Source of the DNA: Multivorans sp965232105
GTDB taxonomy: Bacteria; Acidobacteriota; Thermoanaerobaculia; Multivoradales; Multivoraceae
Direction: 5' to 3'
Assembly: GCA_965232105.1 (NCBI GenBank)
Contig: OZ246956.1
Location: forward strand, 2,852,001-2,916,000
DNA length: 64,000 bases
Positions 7,191 through 18,791 of the stretch are shown piece by piece. The position numbers and the translations under genes were made by a program. The notes beneath the pieces were generated by a model. The model was not told the DNA's origin. It was given only the letters and a program-made list of their open reading frames with translations, and made no database searches. Position 1 is the first letter of the stretch; every line of letters begins with the position of its first letter.

Positions 7191-8793
7191 ACGCCTGAAC
7201 CTGCCTGCCCGCCACCGCGAGCAGCTCGAAGCTCTGCTCCGCGAGCATTTGCCCGATGTCGAGGTTTGGGCCTACGGCAGCCGCGTCGATGGCCGGAGCC
7301 ACGACGGGAGCGACCTGGGCCTCGTCCTCCGGGCACCCGGACTGGAGGAGATTGACCTGACGCAGTTAGCCGACTTCGAGCAGGCGTTGCACGATTCGAC
7401 GATCCCGTTCGTGGTGGAGGCGCGCGACTGGGCGCGCCTGCCGGAGCGATTCCATCGGGAGATCGAGAGGGAGCATGTGGTGGTGCTCTCGGGCACAGGC
7501 CTGGCCAAGGAGAGGAGTTGGCGAACTCTGCGGTTCAGTGAGGCCGTGCAAGTTAATCCTCTCGTCCGCCTTGAGCAGGGCCGCGAGTATCCCTATGTTT
7601 CTATGGCAGATGTGAGTGCTGGCAACCGATTCGTAGGCGCTCGGCTCGGGCGCGTCTACGCCGGTGGCGGCTCGCGCTTCCGTGGTGGCGACACGCTCAT
7701 GGCTCGCATCACGCCTTGTCTAGAGAACGGCAAGATCGGCCGCTACGGTTCTCAGCACGAACCCGCCGTCGCCCATGGCTCGACGGAGTTCGTTGTCGTC
7801 AGAGGACGGCCGGGTGTCACCGATAACGATTTCAGCTTCTACCTTACGCGGTGGGAGGAAGTTCGAGCCTACGCCATCGGGCAGATGACCGGCACGTCCG
7901 GAAGGCAGCGCGTCCCGACTGGGTCACTGGCGCATCTGGTGGTGTCAGTTCCGCCGATTGCCGAACAGCGCGCGATCGCCCACATTCTCGGGACGCTGGA
8001 CGACAAGATCGAGCTCAATCAGCGCATAGGCGGGACCTTGGACACAATGGCACGGGCGTTGTTCGAATCGTGGTTCGTGGACTTTGATCCTGTACGCGCG
8101 AGAATGCAGGGTCGCGATCCAGGTGCTCCGGACCGAGTCGCCGGTCTTTTCCCGGACCGCTTTGTGGGATCCGAAGTGGGCAGTGTTCCGACTGGTTGGG
8201 AGATTGTGCCTCTGACCGAGATCATGGACGTCAATCCCACGCGTCGGTTACGCAAGGGGGACATCGCGCCGTATCTTGGCATGTCCGACATGCCTACGCG
8301 AGGCCACTGTCCGGATTCGGTAACGGTGAGACCATTTGGCTCGGGGATGCGGTTCGTGAACGGCGACACGCTGTTGGCTCGAATCACTCCCTGTCTGGAG
8401 AACGGTAAGACGGCCTACGTCGACTTCCTTCCCGCCGACGAGACCGGTTGGGGATCTACCGAGTACATCGTGATGCGGCCGAAGCCTCCGCTGCCGACCG
8501 AGTTCGCCTACTGTCTGGCCCGCAGCTCTGCATTTCGGCACTACGCGATTAAGAACATGACCGGGACGAGCGGTCGCCAGCGTGTGTCGGCGGCAGCCTT
8601 GGCGCACTTTCGATTGGCAGCGCCTCCTGTTGAGATCGCTGCGCAGTTCGGCATCGTCGCGCGGGATCTGCTGAAAAGGGCGAGCAAGGCTTCCCGCGAG
8701 TCCCAGGCGCTGCGTGCGCTCCGGGATGCTCTCTCGCCGGCGCTGCTTTCCGGCTCCCTGCGAGTGAATGGCGCGAAGGAGAGGACCCCGTGA
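7183..8793 (+). CDS. hsdS: MntA-like nucleotidyltransferase fused to type I RM specificity subunit HsdS
   Basis: A 536-residue fusion. Residues 1-105 are a minimal nucleotidyltransferase domain with AYGSRVDGRSHDGSDLGL; the metal-binding DxD reads D44-L-G46, so the second acid is missing (GGC at 7318-7320). From residue 112 an HsdS begins: a first target-recognition domain to about 250, a central conserved helix (QRAIAHILGTLDDKIELN), a second recognition domain from about 345 and a closing helix. The two halves repeat RITPCLENGK and MTGTSGRQRV. HsdS chooses the DNA site for the RM complex. No stop or start separates the two parts. The GTG at 7183 overlaps the HEPN stop, and the TGA overlaps the SIR2 start. 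Confidence 0.92.
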   Translation: MSERLNLPARHREQLEALLREHLPDVEVWAYGSRVDGRSHDGSDLGLVLRAPGLEEIDLTQLADFEQALHDSTIPFVVEARDWARLPERFHREIEREHVVVLSGTGLAKERSWRTLRFSEAVQVNPLVRLEQGREYPYVSMADVSAGNRFVGARLGRVYAGGGSRFRGGDTLMARITPCLENGKIGRYGSQHEPAVAHGSTEFVVVRGRPGVTDNDFSFYLTRWEEVRAYAIGQMTGTSGRQRVPTGSLAHLVVSVPPIAEQRAIAHILGTLDDKIELNQRIGGTLDTMARALFESWFVDFDPVRARMQGRDPGAPDRVAGLFPDRFVGSEVGSVPTGWEIVPLTEIMDVNPTRRLRKGDIAPYLGMSDMPTRGHCPDSVTVRPFGSGMRFVNGDTLLARITPCLENGKTAYVDFLPADETGWGSTEYIVMRPKPPLPTEFAYCLARSSAFRHYAIKNMTGTSGRQRVSAAALAHFRLAAPPVEIAAQFGIVARDLLKRASKASRESQALRALRDALSPALLSGSLRVNGAKERTP

Positions 8794-10547
8794 TCGAACC
8801 GGCCCAGTCACTCGCGTTCTCGATCCAATCGGCCCCGGGTGTGTACGCCCTGCTGCTCGGCTCAGGTGTTTCGCGGGCAGCAGGGATCCCGACCGGCTGG
8901 GAGATCACTCTCGATCTGATCCGAAAGCTGGCGAGTGTCTCTGGCGAACCGGCGGATCCGTCGCCCGAGCAATGGTACCGAGGGACGTTCGGCGCGGAAC
9001 CGGACTACTCCGAGATCATCCAGCAGCTCGCCAAGACGGGGGCCGAGCGGCAGCAACTCCTCCGCAGCTACGTGGAGCCGACCGAGCAGGAACGGGAGGA
9101 AGGCAAGAAGGTGCCTACGCGGGCCCACCATGCGGTCGCGGCGCTGGTCGAGCGGGAGTTCGTCCGGGTCATTGTCACCACGAACTTCGACCGGCTGATG
9201 GAGACCGCACTTGGGGCGCGGAACATTTCTCCCGTCGTTCTGAGTTCGGAGGACCAGATCCTTGGCGCTCAGCCTTTGACCCACGCTGGATGCACGGTAG
9301 TGAAGGTCCACGGGGACTATCTGGACACGCGCATCAGAAACACGGACGCCGAACTCGAGAGCTATTCCGAAGCGGTTGACCGCTTGCTGGACCGCATCTT
9401 CGACGAGTATGGCCTGGTGGTCTGCGGGTGGTCCGCTCGATGGGACGGTGCCTTGCGGAAAGCACTTGAACGCAGTCCGTCGCGCCGTTTCACGACCTAC
9501 TGGGCAACGCGAAGCGACTTGAACGACGCTTCCAGCGGGCTGGTCGAGCGTCGCAGAGCCGAGGTGATCAGGATCGAGGACGCCGATGCGTTCCTCAGCA
9601 CGTTGCGGGAGCAGGTCGAGGCAATCGAGGAGTCCTCGCAGCCGCATCCGCTTTCCACCGAGGTCGCCGTCGCGAGCTTGAAGCGCTATCTGCCGGAACA
9701 GCGTCACCGTCTCCGGTTCTCTGACCTCGTGGATCGTGCAGTGGACGACGTGCTGAGGAGGACTGGAGGCGACGCGTTCGCGGTTGACGATCGGAACGTC
9801 ACAACGGCCTCGCTGACTAAGCGACTTCAGCGCTACGATGCCGCCTGCTCGGTACTGGTCGCAATGGCCTCCGTAGGAGGGGCCTGGGCGGAGCCGGAGC
9901 ACTACTCGAGTTGGTGCAACGCTCTCCGCAAGCTCGGCGCAGCGTTTTCACAGAACGGCACCAGCATCTGGATCGATTTGACTCGGTACCCGGCGTCATC
10001 TCTCTTCTACGCGTTGGGGGTCACGGCTGTTCATTCAGAGCGTTTGCCGCTCGTGGCACGTCTCTTCACGACGCGTGTAGCACCGCGGTATGGCGGCGAG
10101 CAAGCCTCGGACGCGGCAGGCCAGCTTGCAGCGTCGTTTCTGTCGTCGCGCGTCGGGCGGCATGGGGTCCCTCTGGAGGGCTTCGAGCGGCATTATCTGC
10201 CGCTGACCGAATGGGCTCACCGCATGTTGTGGCAACATTGCCGCAGAACCGTTGCCGATCAAGAGGCGTACGTCAGGGCGTTCGATCAGTTCGAGCTATT
10301 GGTGGCATTGAAGGCGTGTCACAGGAAGTTGACGACTGGCAAGAGTGTAGTTGTTCCACCTGGGGCCTTCGCCTACAGGTTGGAGAATCTGGAGTGGCTG
10401 TCCCAGACGATTCAGCGGTCGCTGGAGAGTCTGGGAGCGATGTCGCCATTCGTGACCAACGGATTGTTTGGTTCGACGGAGGAGGAGTGCTCAGCCTCTC
10501 TTCAGTTGCTTGCAAAAGAGGTCGAGTCGTGGGGGTTCTGGCGTTGA
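8790..10547 (+). CDS. SIR2-domain protein encoded between hsdS and hsdR
   Basis: A 585-residue protein. The SIR2 NAD-binding fold is at residues 18-240: GSGVSRAAGIPTGWE (24-38), TTNFDRL (130-136), KVHGDY with the catalytic His174, and VCGWS (211-215). The remaining 340 residues are helical and not a domain I can name. Prokaryotic SIR2 proteins in defence loci often deplete NAD+ on phage infection; this role is inferred here from context. The GTG overlaps the hsdS stop (GTGA, 8790-8793), so it is tightly coupled to the specificity subunit. It may form an abortive backup to restriction. Confidence 0.9.
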   Translation: MIEPAQSLAFSIQSAPGVYALLLGSGVSRAAGIPTGWEITLDLIRKLASVSGEPADPSPEQWYRGTFGAEPDYSEIIQQLAKTGAERQQLLRSYVEPTEQEREEGKKVPTRAHHAVAALVEREFVRVIVTTNFDRLMETALGARNISPVVLSSEDQILGAQPLTHAGCTVVKVHGDYLDTRIRNTDAELESYSEAVDRLLDRIFDEYGLVVCGWSARWDGALRKALERSPSRRFTTYWATRSDLNDASSGLVERRRAEVIRIEDADAFLSTLREQVEAIEESSQPHPLSTEVAVASLKRYLPEQRHRLRFSDLVDRAVDDVLRRTGGDAFAVDDRNVTTASLTKRLQRYDAACSVLVAMASVGGAWAEPEHYSSWCNALRKLGAAFSQNGTSIWIDLTRYPASSLFYALGVTAVHSERLPLVARLFTTRVAPRYGGEQASDAAGQLAASFLSSRVGRHGVPLEGFERHYLPLTEWAHRMLWQHCRRTVADQEAYVRAFDQFELLVALKACHRKLTTGKSVVVPPGAFAYRLENLEWLSQTIQRSLESLGAMSPFVTNGLFGSTEEECSASLQLLAKEVESWGFWR

Positions 10548-10567
10548 GACGCCGTCCGTGCGGCGTC
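10548..10567 (+). other. Short hairpin directly after the SIR2 stop
   Basis: GACGCCG and CGGCGTC form a perfect 7-bp stem with a 6-nt loop, starting at the base after the stop codon. No T-run follows. It may modulate read-through into hsdR. Confidence 0.3.
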
Positions 10568-10654
10568 GGCGTTGCCGAATGCCTGGGATTGGCGGCGGGT
10601 GGCCGCAGGGATCTGCCGGAAGGAACCGGTCTCGCCAACGAGACGTGAAGCCCC

Positions 10655-13807
<3,153 letters not shown>

Positions 13808-13835
13808 GAAGCATCCAGAAGCAAGGAGGAAGGCG

Positions 13836-13952
13836 GTGACCCCACAGCACCCCGACGCAGAGCTTGAAGAACGAATCGACCGCCTCAATGCGGCGCTGAA
13901 GGCCTGGGCCAAGGCAAATGACCTTTGGCGTGACGCCCAACTCAGTAGATGA
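13836..13952 (+). CDS. 38-aa small protein with strong ribosome-binding site
   Basis: GTG at 13836 is preceded by AAGGAGGA (13823-13830), a near-perfect Shine-Dalgarno. The product is a short amphipathic helix (AELEERIDRLNAALKAWAKA) ending NDLWRDAQLSR. It starts 28 nt after hsdR, so it is probably the last gene of the operon. I do not recognise it; a truncated remnant of a longer gene is the alternative. Confidence 0.4.
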   Translation: MTPQHPDAELEERIDRLNAALKAWAKANDLWRDAQLSR

Positions 13953-14043
13953 AGTGGCGAGGCCGATAGCATTGGAGAGAAGCAGGGCAATGGTAGAGCG
14001 TCTCATGGCAAGGTTCCTTCTCGATAGTTGACCCATGACCCTA

Positions 14044-14117
14044 TTGGCGGGCGATGAGCGCGGCAGCCTCAAGGTGGCTTGGTGGTCGACCCTCCGGGCC
14101 TTGCCCACGAACTCAGG
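14044..14117 (+). pseudogene. Scrap of a second hsdR gene
   Basis: LAGDERGSLKV (from 14044) resembles AEDERGSLKV of the HsdR encoded at 10655-13807. In another frame, GLVVDPPGLAHELR (14076-14117) resembles its GLVVDYLGLAHELK. The two pieces lie about 85 residues apart in the intact protein but are adjacent here, so this is an internally deleted, frameshifted remnant. The bases differ clearly from the intact gene, which argues against a fresh duplication. The rest of 13953-14112 shows nothing else I can name. Confidence 0.5.
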
Positions 14118-14424
14118 CTTGGACTTCGCTCTGTGATCGAAGGTCGGCGCTCGTCGGCAGTCGGCGGATCGCTTTGCCGGTTTGCCTGTCGGCCAGGACA
14201 AGGTCGAAGTGCGACTGAAGATTGAGCCAGAACTGAGGTTCGACGTTGAACCAATGTCCGAAGCGCAGCGCCGTGTCTCCGGTGATGGAGCGCTTGCCAT
14301 TGATGATCTGGCTGACACGGTTGGGGGGCACCTGGATTCTCCGCGCGAACTCGGTGGGCGTGACGCCAAGCTCCGTCAGTTCGTCCTTCAGTATCCGCCC
14401 GGGATGAACTGCTCTCTTCAACAC
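14113..14424 (-). CDS. higA: HigA-family antitoxin
   Basis: A 103-residue XRE-type protein: HPGRILKDELTELGVTPTEFA, the helix-turn-helix VPPNRVSQIINGKRSIT, then ALRFGHWF..EPQFWLNLQ, the standard HigA pattern. It binds and inhibits the HigB RNase and represses its own operon. It follows higB with an 18-nt gap, the usual toxin-first order for this family. Confidence 0.93.
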   Translation of the reverse strand: MLKRAVHPGRILKDELTELGVTPTEFARRIQVPPNRVSQIINGKRSITGDTALRFGHWFNVEPQFWLNLQSHFDLVLADRQTGKAIRRLPTSADLRSQSEVQA

Positions 14425-14442
14425 CTCTCTTCTCCCTTCACC

Positions 14443-14727
14443 TTAGTGATAGTCCACGATCTCGACGCCACTCGGGCCCGGTTGGCCGTCCGGCCATTCG
14501 AAGCAGACTCTCCATTGACGGTTGATCCGGATGGAGTATTGTGCCTTCCGATCTCCACCGAGAGCCTCCAGCCGATTGCCAGGCAGCCCCCTGAGGGTCC
14601 TGAGAGTTGGAGCCGCATTCAGGATCGCCAGCCGCTTGGCGGCTTGCTGCTCGAAGCCTTGAAACTCCCTCACGAACCGGCCCTCGGCGAACCGCTCCGT
14701 CTTCGTGTCGCGGTAGCCGAGGATCAT
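14443..14727 (-). CDS. higB: HigB/RelE-family mRNA interferase toxin
   Basis: A 94-residue RelE-superfamily toxin with the HigB signature ILNAAPTLRTLRGLPGNRLEAL, then YSIRINRQWRVCFEW and a closing GVEIVDYH. It cleaves mRNA on the ribosome when not bound by HigA. The length and all main segments are normal, so it looks functional. A promoter-like pair and a palindrome lie directly upstream. Confidence 0.93.
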   Translation of the reverse strand: MILGYRDTKTERFAEGRFVREFQGFEQQAAKRLAILNAAPTLRTLRGLPGNRLEALGGDRKAQYSIRINRQWRVCFEWPDGQPGPSGVEIVDYH

Positions 14728-14735
14728 GGAGGTGG

Positions 14736-14764
14736 AGAGTAGCTTGATTGACGGTGTACGTCAA
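14736..14764 (-). promoter_or_regulatory. Candidate higBA promoter
   Basis: On the minus strand TTGACG (14764-14759) and TACTCT (14741-14736) are spaced by 17 nt, ending 8 nt before the higB ATG. The -35 box overlaps the palindrome at 14748-14764. Confidence 0.5.
14748..14764. promoter_or_regulatory. Palindrome, candidate HigA operator
   Basis: TTGACGGTGTACGTCAA is a perfect 6-bp dyad with a 5-nt centre. Its position on the -35 box fits autorepression by HigA. Confidence 0.45.
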
Positions 14765-14859
14765 GGGTACTCAGCCGGGGCCAGGCTCCCTGAGAGCTTC
14801 CACCGACAGATCGAACGCGAGTACATCGTGCTACGGCGCGGAACACGCGAGCCGTCGCC

Positions 14860-17800
14860 GTGAACTCGCGCCTCGAACAAGCGATCCAGGCCTTCTCGGC
14901 CATGGACATCGAGGACGCCGAAGACCCGCGTCAAACCCTGGCGCTGGCCCAGCGCGACATTCTGCGCGAGTTCGCGCCGGCCTACGCCCGGTGGCTCGAC
15001 GCGCACCCGGAGGCGGAGGAGGGTCTGTTTCCGGTCGAGGAGGAATCGGCCGGCGAGCAGCGCGAACGGATGGCGGAATTGCGACCCGAGCCGGACGAGG
15101 ACATCCGCCGCTGGCTTCGCGTGCTCCGCTATCGCGAGTTGATCCGGGTCGCGGTCGCCGACTTCAGCGGGCTGGACGACTTCGCGACGACGACGGAGAA
15201 GATCTCCCGGGTCGCCGACGTATGCGTTCAGCGCGCGCTCGAGGCCACCGGTCTCGACCGGGAACCCTTCGCCGTCATCGCGATGGGCAAGTGGGGCGGC
15301 CTGGAGGTCAACTACAGCTCGGACATCGACGCCCTCTTCGTCGCCTCGGACGATGTGGACCAGGAGTCCCTGCACCGCCTCCAGCGGCAGGCGCCGCAGT
15401 TCATCCGCCTCATCTCGGACAACACGGCCGACGGGTTCGTGTTCCGGGTCGACATGCGCCTGCGTCCGGAAGGGAAGATGGGCCCCCTGGTTCGGACGGT
15501 GGGACAGTACCTCCGTTTCTACGAGCGCTACGGCATGAACTGGACGTTCCAGGCGCTGATCAAGGCGCGCTTCGCCGGCGGCGACGCGGAGGCCGCCAGA
15601 GCGCTGATCGATGGCACGCGCCGCTTCGTCTTCGATCCGGACAGATCGCCGGAGACTCTGCTGCGCGAGGTCTTCGAGATGAAGCAGATGATCGAGAAGT
15701 CGCTTCGTTCCCGGGGCACGGAGGTCGGCAACGTGAAGCTCGGTGCGGGCAGCATCCGCGATATCGAGTTCATCGTCCAGTTGCTCCAGCTTTACCACGG
15801 CGCCTCCAACCAGAACCTCCGCTCGCCCAACACGCTGCAGGCCATGTCGCGGCTGCGGGCGCACCGGGTGATCACCCATGACGAGCACGACCGGTTGCGC
15901 GAGGCGTACATCTTTCTGCGGGTGGTTGAGCATGTGCTCCAGTTGGAACGGGATCTCCCGGTGCGTCAGCTTCCGCGCGAGCCGAAGCAGTGGGCGACCT
16001 TCCAGTGGCGGGTGGCCTTCGCGCTGCGGCAGCCGCTGGACACGCTCGACCTCGCGGGCCGCTACGAGGAGACGTCGGCCGCGGCTCGCCGCATCTTCGG
16101 CGAGTTCTTCGACGAGACGATCGAGTTCCTCGAGCGGAAGCACCGCGTGCGGGAGCTCTGCCCGGATCTGCCCGCCGAACTCATCGAAGAGCACTTCAGA
16201 CGGATGGAGAGTGCGTACTTCCTGTCCTGCACCGTAGGCGAAGTGGCGCAGCACGTGGAGATGATCCACGATCTCGATCGGAAACGGCTTTGCCGGGTCG
16301 ACGTCCGTTACACGGGTTCGACGCGGCGGGTGACCGTGGTCGCCAACGACTATCAGGGAGAGTTCGCGAAGATCTGCGGCCTGCTTGCGGCCTACGGCCA
16401 GTCGATCCTGAGCGGCCGCTCCTGCACGTACCACGACGTGGGGGAACTCGAGTTCTACCGTCGACCCGAGCGGGCGACGCGGCCCCGGCCGGATCGACGG
16501 CGTCGCCGGCGGAAGGTCGCGTCCCGGCCGAAGAAGAAACACGGCCCGAGGCGGATCGTGTTTTCGGCCGAAGTTCAGCCGGCCCGCGGACATTCGAATC
16601 AGGTGTTCTCCTGGACCGAGTTCGAGCGGGATCTGAACCGGTTGCTGACGCTGCTGGAGAAGGGCGAAGATCGACGCGCGAATGAGGAACTGACTCTGCG
16701 CGTCATGGAGGCGGCGCGCCGGATGGGCCTCGGCGCCGATCCCGAAGACGTCATGCCGCCGATTGCGATCTCCGTCGACAACGAGTCGGACGAGCACTGC
16801 ACGATCCTGGAGATCCGGAGTCCGGACAGCTTCATGTTCCTGTTCGAGTTCGCGAACGTCCTTTCGACCCGGGACTACTGGATCGACAAGGTCGAGTTCG
16901 ACACCGTGGACGGGGAGGTGCGCGATCGGCTCTTCGTGACGACCCGGCGCGGAGGCAAGATCGAGGATCGCGTAGGCGTGGACAACCTGCGCGTCACGGT
17001 CACGCTGATGAAGCAGTTCGCGCGCCGGTTGGCGGTGGCGCCGAATCCGCACCTGGCTCTGCGGCAGTTCGGGGCGTTGATCGACGCCGCCTGCGAACAG
17101 GTGGCCGATCCGACCCAGGCGCTCGCGTCGTCGCTGGACGAACTGGCGCGGGTGCTGGGGGCCGGCAGCTACGTCTGGGAGGAGTTCCTGCGACGGCAGC
17201 ACGAACACCTGATGCCGCTTCTCGCCAACATGGCCGACCTGGACTTCGGCGCCGACCGGGGCGAACTGGAGCGCCGGCTGGACGCTGCACTCGAAGGCCA
17301 GGACAAGCCGGACGACGTCCTCAACCGGTTCAAGGACGAGGAGATCGGGCGCATCGACATGCGCCACTTGACCCGTCGGATCGAGCACTTCAGCGACTTC
17401 GGACGGGAACTCTCGGTCCTGTCCGATGTCGTGCTCACACGGGCGGCCGGGGAGGCGGTTGCCGAGGTCGCGCGGGACGCTCCGGCGCCCGGCGCCTGGT
17501 GTCTCTGCGCGCTTGGCAAGTGGGGCGGACGCGATCTTGGCTACGCCTCGGACATCGAGCTGATGTTCGTGTGGGATGCCGAAGGGCCGGAGCAGGTCCG
17601 GGCCGGGGAACTCTACGAACGGGCGGCGATGAGGCTGGCGCGCTTGATCCGCGCCAAACGGGACGGGATCTTCGAACTCGACTGGCGCTTGCGTCCCGGC
17701 GGCTCGTCCTCACCGCTTTCGGCGTCGTTCCAGCGGTTCTCCTCCTATTACAGCTTTGACGGCGAGGCCGACGCCTACGAACGCCAGGCGCTGGTTCGGC

Positions 17801-18339
17801 TGCGCACGGTCGCCGGCGACCGGCGCCTCCGCGCCTGGATCGAAGCCCACCGGGCGGCCTACGTGTTCGATGCGCGACCGCACGACCTGGCGCGCATCCG
17901 GCACCTTCGCCGCCGCCAGCGATCCGAACTGGTCGCTCGGGGCACGACGAACGCGAAATTCAGCGCCGGCGGCCTGGTCGACGCGGAGTACTTCGTGCAG
18001 GTGCGTCAGATCGCGGCCGGCGCGCACGACCCGGAAGTGCGTCAGACGAAGACCGAGGACGCGGCGCGCGCGCTGTACGAACGTGGCCACGTCTTGCATG
18101 AGGAGTACGAACAACTGGAGGCCGGATACCGTCTGTTGCGGGCGGTGATCAACTGCCTGCGCATCGTCCGCGGCCACAGCAAGGACCTCGTTATCCCGGA
18201 TCGCCAGAGCAGCGAGTTCCGGTTCCTCGCGCGGCGCCTGCACAGCCTGGGGCAGTTGCCGGACGAAGAGGGCGCATGGGATCTGATCGCCGAGCGGATG
18301 GGCGGTCTGCAGCGGCTGTTCGACGGCCTGTTCGACTGA
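14860..18339 (+). CDS. glnE: Glutamine synthetase adenylyltransferase with two inserted ACT-like domains
   Basis: A bifunctional enzyme that adenylylates and deadenylylates glutamine synthetase. Two nucleotidyltransferase domains are visible: AMGKWGGLEVNYSSDIDALF at 141-160 and ALGKWGGRDLGYASDIELMF at 884-903, each with its helical partner. At 1159 residues it is about 200 longer than E. coli GlnE. The extra part (about 475-715) resembles ACT domains of GlnD: VTVVANDYQGEFAKICGLLA near 491-510, a basic linker at 538-565, then a second ACT-like stretch at 635-710. ACT domains bind amino acids, so this enzyme may sense glutamine directly. The GTG at 14860 gives a natural N-terminus. It is convergent with glnB and amtB. 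Confidence 0.92.
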   Translation: MNSRLEQAIQAFSAMDIEDAEDPRQTLALAQRDILREFAPAYARWLDAHPEAEEGLFPVEEESAGEQRERMAELRPEPDEDIRRWLRVLRYRELIRVAVADFSGLDDFATTTEKISRVADVCVQRALEATGLDREPFAVIAMGKWGGLEVNYSSDIDALFVASDDVDQESLHRLQRQAPQFIRLISDNTADGFVFRVDMRLRPEGKMGPLVRTVGQYLRFYERYGMNWTFQALIKARFAGGDAEAARALIDGTRRFVFDPDRSPETLLREVFEMKQMIEKSLRSRGTEVGNVKLGAGSIRDIEFIVQLLQLYHGASNQNLRSPNTLQAMSRLRAHRVITHDEHDRLREAYIFLRVVEHVLQLERDLPVRQLPREPKQWATFQWRVAFALRQPLDTLDLAGRYEETSAAARRIFGEFFDETIEFLERKHRVRELCPDLPAELIEEHFRRMESAYFLSCTVGEVAQHVEMIHDLDRKRLCRVDVRYTGSTRRVTVVANDYQGEFAKICGLLAAYGQSILSGRSCTYHDVGELEFYRRPERATRPRPDRRRRRRKVASRPKKKHGPRRIVFSAEVQPARGHSNQVFSWTEFERDLNRLLTLLEKGEDRRANEELTLRVMEAARRMGLGADPEDVMPPIAISVDNESDEHCTILEIRSPDSFMFLFEFANVLSTRDYWIDKVEFDTVDGEVRDRLFVTTRRGGKIEDRVGVDNLRVTVTLMKQFARRLAVAPNPHLALRQFGALIDAACEQVADPTQALASSLDELARVLGAGSYVWEEFLRRQHEHLMPLLANMADLDFGADRGELERRLDAALEGQDKPDDVLNRFKDEEIGRIDMRHLTRRIEHFSDFGRELSVLSDVVLTRAAGEAVAEVARDAPAPGAWCLCALGKWGGRDLGYASDIELMFVWDAEGPEQVRAGELYERAAMRLARLIRAKRDGIFELDWRLRPGGSSSPLSASFQRFSSYYSFDGEADAYERQALVRLRTVAGDRRLRAWIEAHRAAYVFDARPHDLARIRHLRRRQRSELVARGTTNAKFSAGGLVDAEYFVQVRQIAAGAHDPEVRQTKTEDAARALYERGHVLHEEYEQLEAGYRLLRAVINCLRIVRGHSKDLVIPDRQSSEFRFLARRLHSLGQLPDEEGAWDLIAERMGGLQRLFDGLFD

Positions 18340-18357
18340 GGGTCGGCGAACGAAGAA

Positions 18358-18392
18358 GCGCGCCGGGGAGCTCAGGAGCTCCCGCGGCGCGC
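18358..18392. terminator. Hairpin between convergent glnE and glnB
   Basis: A strong GC stem, GCGCGCC..GGGAGCT against AGCTCCC..GGCGCGC, with a short loop. It lies 19 nt after glnE and 26 nt after the glnB end. For minus-strand transcripts a TTCTTCGTT stretch follows, so it may terminate both. Confidence 0.6.
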
Positions 18393-18417
18393 TCTCCGCA
18401 GATCCGATGCGGCTTGT

Positions 18418-18759
18418 TCAGCCGATCGCGACGTTTCCTGTTTCGCCCGTGCGAATGCGGATCGTTTCATCGAGCGGCATGATGAAGATCTTGCCGTCGC
18501 CGACCCTGCCGGTCTGGGCGCCTCGAGTGATCGCGTCGACCACGGTGTCGACGTAATCGTCGTTCACCGCAATCTCGACTTTCAGTTTGCGCAGCAGGGC
18601 ACCGGCCTCCTTGTGGCCGCGGTAGACCTCGGCGACGCCTCGCTGGCGGCCGCGCCCCATCACGTTGGAGACGGTCAGCAGGTGGATCTCCTTCTCTTCC
18701 AGGAGATCGAGGATCTCCTGCATCCGGTCGGGCTGAACGATGGCCACGATGTACTTCAT
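18418..18759 (-). CDS. glnB: Nitrogen regulatory protein PII lacking Tyr51
   Basis: A 113-residue PII trimer subunit: MKYIVAIVQPDRMQEILDLL, T-loop GRGRQRGVAEVYRGHKE, VEIAVNDD and C-terminal GDGKIFIMPLDETIRIRTGE. PII signals ATP/ADP/2-oxoglutarate status to AmtB and, in many bacteria, GlnE. Tyr46 is present, but position 51, the residue uridylylated by GlnD in proteobacteria, is Glu. It sits 32 nt downstream of amtB on the same strand, the reverse of the usual glnK-amtB order. GGAGG precedes the ATG. Confidence 0.95.
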   Translation of the reverse strand: MKYIVAIVQPDRMQEILDLLEEKEIHLLTVSNVMGRGRQRGVAEVYRGHKEAGALLRKLKVEIAVNDDYVDTVVDAITRGAQTGRVGDGKIFIMPLDETIRIRTGETGNVAIG

Positions 18760-18791
18760 GTCATTCCTCCTCTGCCCTAGTCGAGCAGGGC

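Noticed and set aside
14761..17388. 875-codon minus-strand frame opposite glnE
   Set aside because: An antisense shadow of a high-GC gene: rich in V, R, L, D, E and H with no domain, while the plus strand encodes complete GlnE.
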